This document shows, piece after piece, positions 30,768 to 36,458 of a DNA stretch of 36,458 nucleotides. The notes beneath the pieces are model-generated. The model was given only the letters and a program-made list of their open reading frames with translations, was not told the origin of the DNA and ran no database searches. Numbering within the stretch: the stretch's first letter is position 1; every line of letters starts with the position of its first letter. The position numbers and the translations under genes were made by a program. This stretch comes from Clostridia bacterium (GTDB lineage: Bacteria > Bacillota > Clostridia > Christensenellales > CAG-138): NCBI GenBank assembly GCA_017539215.1, contig JAFYHI010000017.1, positions 1 through 36,458 of the forward strand, read 5' to 3'.

Positions 30768-32201
30768 TCAGTCCTCGAGCCCGGTCTTTTTGTACTCGGC
30801 GGCGAGCTTTTCGCGCCAGTCGCCCACGGGCCGCAGGAAGTCGGTGAACAGATGGTCGCCCTCGATCTCCTCCTCCCAGCGCATCGCGCCTATCATTTCG
30901 CGGTGCTCGTACAGCCAGGTCACGCGGTCTATGACGTACTTGATGTGAGAGAGCGTATAGACCCTGCGAGGGACCGCAAGGCGCACCAGCTCGAAAGGCG
31001 CGATGGAATCCTCGTGCTTTTCGGAGGAGAGGCCGCGCTCCATGCCGCGCACGCCGGAGACTATGTAGATGGCCGCCGCAAGCGCCGCGCCGCGGAACTC
31101 GCGCCGCCCGAGGTGCGCACAGAACCTGTCCGCGTCAAGGTGACAGCCCAGGCCGCCCGCCGGGGTGACCACGGGCACGCCGCGCTTTTTGAACTCCTCC
31201 ACCATGTACTCGATAAAGTCGGGACCCTGGGAGATGACGTTCTCGTCCATGGTATCGTCAAAGCCCTGCCGCATGACCTCAAGCTCGGCCGAGCTCATGC
31301 CGCCGAACGTGGGGAACCCCTCGTAGCAGGAGACCAGCGCGCGCACGCGCTTGAAATCCGCCTCGTCGTTCATGCAGATGCCGCCGCCGCGCGCAAAGCC
31401 CAGCTTGCGCCCGCTGAAATAGATGATATCCGCGGCGTCAGCCATTTCGCGCATTATCGCGCGTACGGAAAGGCCCGCACGCTTCTTGTCGCGCGTCTTT
31501 ATAAAGTGCAGGTTGTCCATAACAAGGCTCATATCCAGCAGCACCCTTATGCCGTGGCGATGCGCCGTTTCCGATACCGCGTTGATGTTGTCGAGCGAGA
31601 TGGGCTGACCGCCTATGAGGTTGGTCCCCGCCTCTATCCTGACGAGCGGCACGCGCTCGCGGGCCGTGGAGGACAGGAACGCCTCGAGCTTTTCGACGTC
31701 GTAATCGCCCTTAAAGCCGTCGTCGCCGCCGGTCACAAGGCCCTTGTCCTGCAGGAACTCCACAAGGTCGCCCCCCTGCAGGCGGGTCTGAGTCTGGAAA
31801 GTACAGAAGTGGAAATTGGTGGGGATAAGGTCGCCCTGCTTAACGAACGCCTTTGCCAGCATATGCTCGCACGCGCGGCCCTGATGCACGGGCAGGAAGT
31901 AGTCCTTCCCCAGTATCTCGCGCACCTTGTCGGCCATGCGGTAATAGCTTTCGCTGCCCGCATAGGCAAAATCCGCAAGGTGGAACGCGCCCGCCTGCGC
32001 GTCGCTCATGGCGTTGAAGCCCGAGTCGGTAAGCATATCTATAAAGACGTCCTCGCTCTTTAAGTTGTATGAGCAGTTGCCCGCCTCGTCAAGGGCGGCG
32101 ACGCGCTCCTCGACGGGGATGAGCCTTATGGGATGTACTGTGGAAACGCGGTGCATCTCTATGGGAAGAGTGCCGCCGCCGTAAAGCTTGATCTTGGACA
32201 T
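30768..32201 (-). CDS. Tryptophanase/tyrosine phenol-lyase family beta-eliminating lyase, divergent
   Basis: 477 residues. This PLP family cleaves tryptophan or tyrosine to indole or phenol plus pyruvate and ammonia. Shared points: ADFAYAGSESYYRMADKVREI, LPVHQGRACEHML (HQGR 106-109), the PLP-stabilising Asp223 in LLDMSL, Schiff-base Lys266 in SGRKLGFARGG, GFPTFGG, and VRLAVPRRVYT with the carboxylate-binding Arg. It departs from E. coli TnaA elsewhere: the DSARFAEN stretch (with the Arg that contacts PLP) here reads DMSLVMDN, and the C-terminal substrate His is not evident. The substrate may therefore differ from tryptophan. The SD is AAAGGAGAAG. It leads the rdgB-yfcE operon. Confidence 0.85.
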   Translation of the reverse strand: MSKIKLYGGGTLPIEMHRVSTVHPIRLIPVEERVAALDEAGNCSYNLKSEDVFIDMLTDSGFNAMSDAQAGAFHLADFAYAGSESYYRMADKVREILGKDYFLPVHQGRACEHMLAKAFVKQGDLIPTNFHFCTFQTQTRLQGGDLVEFLQDKGLVTGGDDGFKGDYDVEKLEAFLSSTARERVPLVRIEAGTNLIGGQPISLDNINAVSETAHRHGIRVLLDMSLVMDNLHFIKTRDKKRAGLSVRAIMREMADAADIIYFSGRKLGFARGGGICMNDEADFKRVRALVSCYEGFPTFGGMSSAELEVMRQGFDDTMDENVISQGPDFIEYMVEEFKKRGVPVVTPAGGLGCHLDADRFCAHLGRREFRGAALAAAIYIVSGVRGMERGLSSEKHEDSIAPFELVRLAVPRRVYTLSHIKYVIDRVTWLYEHREMIGAMRWEEEIEGDHLFTDFLRPVGDWREKLAAEYKKTGLED

Positions 32202-32236
32202 AAAAACTTCTCCTTTATTTATTAAGGCAGGGCTTT

Positions 32237-32265
32237 ATTATACAGCATATTGCGCAGAATCGCAA
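32237..32265 (-). promoter_or_regulatory. Promoter of tryptophanase-like operon
   Basis: On the minus strand TTGCGA (32260-32265), a 17-base spacer and TATAAT (32237-32242). Confidence 0.72.
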
Positions 32266-32305
32266 ACCTTGCCCGTTCTTTTTACAGTTTATTAACAAAG
32301 TGCGC

Positions 32306-32908
32306 CTACCAGCCGACCGTATAGCCTATGGCTATGCCCGCCGCCGCGGAAAACGCGATGAACACCAGCGGGTGCAGTTTTTTCAGCGGCTTCAGATTGG
32401 TCACAAGCATGAGCGCCGCAAACAGTATTATCTCCGGCAGCAGGAACTTCTGCCCGAATACCGACGCCGTGAAGTTAAACAGCGTGGTGCCTATGACGCT
32501 CCATGCGGCGGCGGCGATGAGCCCCGCGACAGCGGGACGCAGCCCCGAGAAGGCGTCGTTTACGATAAGGCTGGACTTGTACCTGTCAAGCACGCGGCTG
32601 ACTATGAGTATCACAATGAAGCTGGGAGCCACGAGCGAGGCCGTGGCTGTGAACGCCGTCGTCACGCCAAGAAGCGGGCTGCCGAAGGTGTTGTACCCCG
32701 CCATATAGCCCGCGTAGGTCGCCATGTTGATCCCCAGCGGCCCCGGCGTGGACTCCGACAGGGCAACCATCTGGCCTATCATGTCGGAGGTCAGCCACGG
32801 GTATTTATCGGCAAGCGCGTTCAAAAAAGGCAGGGTCGCAAGCCCGCCGCCCGCGGCGAAAAGGCCTATCTTGAAAAACTCGAAAATGAGCGTGAGGTAC
32901 AGTTTCAT
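32306..32908 (-). CDS. chrA: Chromate transporter, ChrA half-protein (second of pair)
   Basis: 200 residues with about six hydrophobic helices. It has the ChrA half motif FFKIGLFAAGGGLATLPFL followed by SESTPGPLGINMATYAGY. Short ChrA proteins come as adjacent pairs that equal the two halves of long ChrA. They carry chromate or related oxyanions; the natural substrate is often unproven. The start ATG (32908) overlaps the previous stop (ATGA) and has GGGAGGG; the longer frame to 33049 lies in the other gene. It ends in TAG. Confidence 0.88.
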   Translation of the reverse strand: MKLYLTLIFEFFKIGLFAAGGGLATLPFLNALADKYPWLTSDMIGQMVALSESTPGPLGINMATYAGYMAGYNTFGSPLLGVTTAFTATASLVAPSFIVILIVSRVLDRYKSSLIVNDAFSGLRPAVAGLIAAAAWSVIGTTLFNFTASVFGQKFLLPEIILFAALMLVTNLKPLKKLHPLVFIAFSAAAGIAIGYTVGW

Positions 32909-33486
32909 TTGCCCTCCCTCCCGGCGCGGCGCGTGATGAACCCGCGCACTATGCCGATGAGCGCCGCCGCTATAACGACGAACACGGGCGACACCTTTAA
33001 GAACACCACGACGGCGAACGCCGCCGCGTAGAGCAGATACCCAAGCCAATCCTTGATCTTTTCGCGCACGAGCTTAATGACCGTGTTGAGTATGAGCACG
33101 CCCACGCATACGCGGATGCCGTGCAGGGCGTATTTGACGGCGGGTATCTCGGCAAAGTTCGCAAGCACCGCGGTAAGCACGCAGATTATAACGAACGAGG
33201 GAAGCACCACCCCCACCGTTGCCGCCAGCGCGCCCCAAAAGCCGCGCTCCTTTTTGCCGACGAAAGTTGCGGTGTTCACGGCTATGACGCCGGGCGTGCA
33301 TTGGCCTATCGCAAAATAGTCCAGCAGCTCGTCCTTTGAGACCCACCCATACTTTGTGACGCACTCGCGCTCAAGCATGGGCAGCATTGCGTAGCCCCCG
33401 CCGAACGTGAACGCGCCTATGCGCATGAACGCCGAAAAAAGCTGCCAAAGGCTTGTCGGCTTCGCCGCCGTTTCGTTATGCTCCAT
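32905..33486 (-). CDS. chrA: Chromate transporter, ChrA half-protein (first of pair)
   Basis: 193 residues, six or so hydrophobic helices. Motifs: FMRIGAFTFGGGYAMLPML and AIGQCTPGVIAVNTATFVG, the first-half versions of the ChrA repeat. It pairs with the next gene. The start lies within the last codons of the Ppx-type gene (11-base overlap), and GAGGAGG precedes it. Confidence 0.9.
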   Translation of the reverse strand: MEHNETAAKPTSLWQLFSAFMRIGAFTFGGGYAMLPMLERECVTKYGWVSKDELLDYFAIGQCTPGVIAVNTATFVGKKERGFWGALAATVGVVLPSFVIICVLTAVLANFAEIPAVKYALHGIRVCVGVLILNTVIKLVREKIKDWLGYLLYAAAFAVVVFLKVSPVFVVIAAALIGIVRGFITRRAGREGK

Positions 33487-34357
33487 GCGTCCTCCTCATC
33501 TCGTAAAGATAGCCCTCCATGCCGTCGGCACAGCTTACCGAAAGCTCGTCCATTCCGAGCTTTTTCATGGCGGCAAGCACCACGTCCGCGCCGCAGAGTA
33601 TAACGTCGTGACGCTCGGTCAACAGCGGATGCTCCTTTCTGTCCTCGCCGCCCATGCTTTCAAGCTTTGAAATGAGCCGCCGAACGCCGCTTTGGGTGAG
33701 TTTTGTGCGTGAGACCGCCTGCGGGTCGAACTCCCGCAGTCCCGCCTCAAGCGCGGCAAGGGTCGTTATAGTGCCGCCAACGCCCACAGCCCGCCCCGAT
33801 ACGGGCGGAACGTCCTTTAAAAGCGCGTAAACGTAGCCGCCGACCGCCGCGCTCTGCATGGGGCGCAGCTCGTCGGGGAGCGTCGCCCCCGTGACGAACC
33901 GCGCGATATCCCCGCAGCGCACGCACCCCGCGGGAAAGCTCACCGCGAGATCCCGCGTGACCAACTGCATCGAAGCGCCGCCGACGTCCATCATTACGGA
34001 GCAGCCCTCCCCCGCCGCGTCAAACGCAAAGCGGGCCTCCTCCTCACCCGTGAGTATGCGCACGGGCAGGCCGAGGCTGTCGTTGAGCCTTGCTGCAAAC
34101 GCGCGCCCGTTATGAGCGTCGCGCACGGCGCTGGTGGCGTACGCCGCTGGAACCAGCCCCGCAGCCCGCGCACGCCCGACAAGGCGGGCGATGACCGCAA
34201 AGCTTTTGTCCATGCTTTCCTGCGAAAGCATGCCGGTCTGCGCAAGCCCCGCGCCCAGGCGCGTGGTGTAAACCTCTTTATTCGAAAGCACGCCGCCCGT
34301 TTCGTATGCAAAGCGGACGGAGTTGCTGCCAATATCGATTATAGCAAATTCAGTCAT
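33476..34357 (-). CDS. Exopolyphosphatase/GppA family phosphatase
   Basis: 293 residues, sugar-kinase/HSP70 actin fold. Phosphate-binding motifs: FAIIDIGSNSVRF at the start, VMMDVGGASMQLV and AVGVGGTITTLAAL. Members degrade polyphosphate or convert pppGpp to ppGpp. It lacks the C-terminal HD domain of the long Ppx forms, so it is the short type. Its ATG overlaps the end of the ftsB-like gene by eight bases. The order ftsB/divIC then ppx is common in Firmicutes. Confidence 0.9.
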   Translation of the reverse strand: MTEFAIIDIGSNSVRFAYETGGVLSNKEVYTTRLGAGLAQTGMLSQESMDKSFAVIARLVGRARAAGLVPAAYATSAVRDAHNGRAFAARLNDSLGLPVRILTGEEEARFAFDAAGEGCSVMMDVGGASMQLVTRDLAVSFPAGCVRCGDIARFVTGATLPDELRPMQSAAVGGYVYALLKDVPPVSGRAVGVGGTITTLAALEAGLREFDPQAVSRTKLTQSGVRRLISKLESMGGEDRKEHPLLTERHDVILCGADVVLAAMKKLGMDELSVSCADGMEGYLYEMRRTHGA

Positions 34358-34655
34358 CGGGCGATATCACAACGTCGTCGGGGCCGGTGTAGCCCAGATA
34401 TTCGCGCGCGTACCATAAAAGCCCCTCGCGGCTCTTGACGAACTCGAGATTGCTCAACAGCCTTTCATGCTCGCGGTTAAGCTCCTCCACCTGAGTCTGG
34501 AGGCGCGCCTTTTCGGAGAGCAGCTCGTTGAGCTTGCGCTGCTGCGAGAAATGCTCCTTTACCGTAAAGCCCACGATGAGCAGTAAAAGCGCGAGGCCGA
34601 CCCACGGCAGGGCCCGTTTGAACTTTTCGCTTTTGAAGAACTCCAACGCCTTCAT
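34350..34655 (-). CDS. Septum formation initiator (FtsB/DivIC family)
   Basis: 101 residues: a short cytoplasmic part, one membrane helix (about 15-32, LPWVGLALLLLIVGFTV), a coiled coil (about 37-68, QQRKLNELLSEKARLQTQV), then a folded tail ending with EYLGYTGPDDVVI. It belongs to the FtsL/FtsB/DivIC division proteins, which stabilise the septal complex. GGGAG precedes the ATG by seven bases. It is first in the operon ftsB-ppx-chrA-chrA. Confidence 0.88.
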   Translation of the reverse strand: MKALEFFKSEKFKRALPWVGLALLLLIVGFTVKEHFSQQRKLNELLSEKARLQTQVEELNREHERLLSNLEFVKSREGLLWYAREYLGYTGPDDVVISPDD

Positions 34656-34691
34656 AAAGTCACTCCCGTCACGGTAGATTAGGTCATTTAT

Positions 34692-34720
34692 ATTATGCCC
34701 TTAAACGCGCCGTTTTTCAA
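34692..34720 (-). promoter_or_regulatory. Promoter of ftsB-ppx-chrA operon
   Basis: On the minus strand TTGAAA (34715-34720), a 17-base spacer and CATAAT (34692-34697). Confidence 0.7.
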
Positions 34721-34790
34721 GTGTTATTTTCGCACTTGGCGCAAATCCCCTCCCCCGTGCGGTATATTTTGCTTTTTTCGAAATTAATGC

Positions 34791-34820
34791 TTGACATCCG
34801 CCTCTCCCCTTGTGTATAAT
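34791..34820 (+). promoter_or_regulatory. Promoter of tRNA-Gly
   Basis: TTGACA (34791-34796), an 18-base spacer and TATAAT (34815-34820), thirty bases before the tRNA. Confidence 0.9.
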
Positions 34821-34850
34821 ACTGTCTGTTCCCGAAAGGGAGCGTGATTC

Positions 34851-34926
34851 GCGGGAATAGCTCATTTGGTAGAGCGCCGCCTTGCCAAGGCGGAGGTGGC
34901 GGGTTCGAGCCCCGTTTCCCGCTCCA
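34851..34926 (+). tRNA. tRNA-Gly (anticodon GCC)
   Basis: Full cloverleaf: acceptor GCGGGAA with TTCCCGC, D arm AGCTCATTTGGTAGAGC, anticodon stem CCGCC/GGCGG around TTGCCAA (anticodon GCC), T arm GGCGGGTTCGAGCCCCG. The discriminator base T and an encoded CCA follow (34923-34926). Confidence 0.97.
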
Positions 34927-34966
34927 ATAAAAAATGCGTCATCCAATGGATGACGCATTTTTTATT
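34926..34966 (+). terminator. Terminator of tRNA-Gly
   Basis: A 19-bp perfect stem (34926-34944 with 34948-34966) with a three-base loop, whose 3' arm contains TTTTTT. It begins within the final A of CCA. Confidence 0.93.
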
Positions 34967-34980
34967 CGACCGAGCAGTTG

Positions 34981-35092
34981 GCTCAGAACCCCGAAAAAGC
35001 CGAAGGCTTTTTCTTAAAGTTTCGCTGTACGCAAGTCCGATACTCTTCAGCAATGCGAAACTTGGGGTTCAGAGCCCCGTTTCCCGCTCCAA
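34981..35092 (+). repeat. Structured tRNA-tail unit 1
   Basis: Three-way-junction-like element. P1 pairs GCTC-A-GAACCCC (34981-34992) with GGGGTTC-A-GAGC (35064-35075); P2 is GAAAAAGCC-gaa-GGCTTTTTC (34993-35013); P3 pairs AAGTTTCGC (35017-35025) with GCGAAACTT (35055-35063). Its end (35072-35092) repeats the 21-base 3' end of tRNA-Gly with CCAA. Unit 2 has the same plan. Confidence 0.75.
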
Positions 35093-35098
35093 AAAAAC

Positions 35099-35127
35099 AA
35101 GGCCCACAAGTTGGGTCTTATTTTTTT
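35099..35127 (+). terminator. Terminator-like hairpin after tail unit 1
   Basis: AAGGCCCA pairs with TGGGTCTT (8 bp, one G-T), followed by ATTTTTTT. It occupies the same place after the core as the real tRNA terminator. Confidence 0.75.
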
Positions 35128-35142
35128 GCCGTGAAAGCAGTC

Positions 35143-35265
35143 GGCTCAGGGCCCCGAGAACGTCCGCATAGTTTGCGGTCGTTCTCTGACATTTCGCGCA
35201 GCAGAGCCGCACACTCACCGGCTAACTGCGAAATGGGGGTTCCTGAGCCCCGTTTCCCGCTCCAA
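35143..35265 (+). repeat. Structured tRNA-tail unit 2
   Basis: P1 GGCTCAGG (35143-35150) with CCTGAGCC (35242-35249); P2 GAGAACG-t-CCGCA...TGCGG-t-CGTTCTC (35156-35186); P3 ATTTCGC (35191-35197) with GCGAAAT (35228-35234), enclosing AGCCG/CGGCT. The last 21 bases (35245-35265) repeat the tRNA-Gly 3' core. Compared with unit 1, stem pairs change on both sides (for example G-C to A-T at the base of P3). Confidence 0.75.
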
Positions 35266-35321
35266 AGCGCCTCCCCGCCAGTGGGAAGCCAACGCCCCAC
35301 TCAATTCAAAGGTACGAAAAC

Positions 35322-35345
35322 GGAGCGCAGCATTCGCTGCGCTCC
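35322..35345 (-). terminator. Terminator after aconitase 3' fragment
   Basis: GGAGCGCAGC-attc-GCTGCGCTCC, a perfect 10-bp stem; on the minus strand it is followed by GTTTTCG. It may stop transcripts from the aconitase side, or plus-strand reading after the tail units. Confidence 0.65.
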
Positions 35346-35363
35346 GCATTGTTTATTCGGGTT

Positions 35364-35562
35364 TTAGTCCTTCATGTGGGCCTTATAATAGTTCATAAGG
35401 TTGCCGTCAAGGAGGATCTCCTTCTCGTCGGGAGTGAGGCCCTTGATATCGAGGGTGATATCGTGTACGCCGTCCTTCGCAATGACCTTGGCGGAGACGG
35501 TCTCAACGCCGTCCTCTACGGCCTTGCGGATGCCGGGAACGAACACGAAATCGCCGGTCTCA
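35364..35562 (-). pseudogene. Duplicated 3' fragment of aconitase-family gene
   Basis: This 199-base block repeats 35711-35909 with about 11 mismatches by eye and no gaps. It encodes the last 65 or so residues (from ETGDFVFVPGIRKA to YYKAHMKD) in frame. Upstream of 35562 the match stops abruptly. The frame has no start with a ribosome site, so it is a fragment rather than a gene. Differences are spread over codon positions, so the copy is not brand new. Confidence 0.85.
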
Positions 35563-35667
35563 GGCGAAGCCGCGACCAACGGGAGCCGCGCGGGCCAGCG
35601 CGTCCGCGCCGCGAGAGGCGCGGGACCTCGACCCGATAAGCCTGAGTGACCGCTCCGCGAGACATAT

Positions 35668-35697
35668 AAAGGAGCACGACCTGAGCCGTGCTCCTTT
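35668..35697 (-). terminator. Terminator of aconitase-family gene
   Basis: AAAGGAGCACG pairs with CGTGCTCCTTT (11 bp, loop of 8 bases); on the minus strand the stem ends CTCCTTTATAT. It lies 14 bases after the stop codon, between the full gene end and the duplicated fragment. Confidence 0.72.
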
Positions 35698-35710
35698 TAA
35701 CTCAAATGCT

Positions 35711-36458
35711 TTAGTCCTTCATATGGGCCTTGTAATAGTTCATAAGGTTGCCGTCAAGGAGGATCTCCTTCTCGTCGGGAGGGAGGCCCTTGATATCCAG
35801 GGTGATATCGTGGACGCCGTCCTTCGCAATGACCTTGGCGGGAACGGTCTCAACGCCCTGCTCAATGGCCTTGCGGATGCCGGGAACGAACACGAAATCG
35901 CCGGTCTCATAGGGGAACTCAGCGCCCTCGGGGAGGGTGAAGGGCAGTATGCCCCAGTTGATGCAGTTGGAACGATAACGCTTGGTGGCGTACTCGTAGC
36001 AGATGTTGGCGTCTCCGCCCAGGACCTTCTGGCAGGAAGCGGCCTGTTCGCGGGCGCTGCCGTCACCGGGCTTGTTGGCAAAGACACAGGAGCCGAAGGA
36101 AGTGCTTTCGGCCGAGGCGCCGGCAATCTGAAGGGCCTTCCTGAGGTCCTCGGAGACCACGCCGGCCCGGCGGTTGCGGTCATCCTCCTGGATGCGCTTA
36201 CTGCGGCCCACATACTCGGGAACGCGGCGGCTGAGGGCGAATTCCGACAGCTTGAGCGGGTTGGAACGGTAGCTGGAGGTTTCTCCGGAAGGAATCAGCT
36301 CATCGGTGGTGGTCACGGGGTCATGGATTACCGCGGCCAGTTCCAGCAGCATGTTCTCCTGCATTGCAGGCATTGCGGGCCAGTCCTTGATGTTGGGACC
36401 GTAACGCAGTTCAGTTTCCCTCTGGGCCTTTCCGAAGCCGTTGTAGATGCGCTTTTCA
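35711..36458 (-). CDS. Aconitase-family hydratase, C-terminal part (partial at window edge)
   Basis: The last 248 residues of an aconitase/homoaconitase-type protein. The frame is open to the window edge, so the start lies beyond 36458; the internal Met at 36373 is not the start. The swivel domain is clear: PSGETSSYRSNP, GDGSAREQAASCQKVLGG (the GDGSxREHA-like motif), then CINWGILPF. Substrate-binding Arg residues are seen in TSSYRSNP and SAREQ. The more usual SREHA is SAREQA here, as in Firmicute proteins annotated simply hydratase. The iron-sulfur Cys cluster residues would lie outside the window. Its reaction (citrate/isocitrate or another hydroxy acid) cannot be fixed. Confidence 0.85.
   Translation of the reverse strand, partial: EKRIYNGFGKAQRETELRYGPNIKDWPAMPAMQENMLLELAAVIHDPVTTTDELIPSGETSSYRSNPLKLSEFALSRRVPEYVGRSKRIQEDDRNRRAGVVSEDLRKALQIAGASAESTSFGSCVFANKPGDGSAREQAASCQKVLGGDANICYEYATKRYRSNCINWGILPFTLPEGAEFPYETGDFVFVPGIRKAIEQGVETVPAKVIAKDGVHDITLDIKGLPPDEKEILLDGNLMNYYKAHMKD

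Noticed and set aside
34862-35171. Open frames across tRNA-Gly and its tail units (for example the minus-strand one with [13 protein letters not shown])
   Set aside because: These frames read through a tRNA and structured repeats; the peptide is a well-known false ORF opposite tRNA genes.
34981-35265. Tail units as additional degenerate tRNA genes
   Set aside because: Only the 3' end matches tRNA-Gly; there is no matching 5' acceptor strand, D arm or anticodon arm.

Overview
The window looks like chromosomal DNA of an anaerobic, GC-rich member of the Clostridia (Firmicutes), probably gut-associated. The support is indirect: a standalone acyl-CoA dehydrogenase/EtfBA operon of the butyrate-fermentation type, a tryptophanase-family lyase, an anaerobic NrdG-type radical SAM activase, a TIGR03905-type TSCPD protein, an ECF sigma/anti-sigma pair of Firmicute type, strong AGGAGG ribosome sites, many TTGAca-N17-TATAAT promoters, and the dispersed CACCTCATC / CCTTCCCCT palindromic repeats I associate with gut Clostridia. 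No rRNA or CRISPR array is present. There is one tRNA, tRNA-Gly(GCC).

Layout. 1-371: palindromic repeats and two terminators. 372-7839 (minus): a membrane-anchored pseudokinase, an ABC exporter, a second repeat cluster, a MATE exporter and a nucleoside-recognition membrane protein. 7962-9573 (plus): a LysR regulator and an NrdG-like activase. 9653-12231: an accessory island with a divergent XRE repressor and a four-gene minus-strand operon (CFI-box protein, beta-repeat protein, two Sel1-like paralogues). 12249-13022: an isolated initiator-like HTH protein. 13320-16285 (minus): acd-etfB-etfA. 16532-24243 (plus): a condensation-type acyltransferase with a DUF6320 zinc-ribbon membrane protein, an ABC-F ATPase behind an attenuator-like leader, a serine-palmitoyltransferase-like enzyme plus SDR, and an ECF sigma/anti-sigma pair. 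24333-34655 (minus): greA, the dapF-TSCPD-hyp-dusB operon, a GH13 enzyme, tryptophanase-like-rdgB-yfcE, and ftsB-ppx-chrA-chrA. 34851-35265: tRNA-Gly followed by two structured units that each end in a copy of the tRNA 3' end. 35364-36458: a duplicated 3' fragment and then the partial 3' part of an aconitase-family hydratase.

Strongest leads. (1) The SPT-like/SDR pair may make a sphingoid-type base, which would be unexpected in a Firmicute. (2) The tRNA-Gly tail array holds two homologous three-stem elements with covarying stems, each ending in the same 21-nt tRNA 3' sequence. (3) The ABC-F leader has a strong promoter, a tiny SD-TTG ORF and a terminator just before the gene, as expected for ribosome-mediated attenuation. 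(4) The XRE-controlled operon has a consensus promoter whose -35 box lies inside a perfect palindrome. (5) dusB carries an in-frame TAG that removes its last 23 codons.

All family calls come from reading motifs by eye; no database search was run. Where a track ORF began upstream of the likely start, I moved the start to the codon with the best Shine-Dalgarno spacing and say so.
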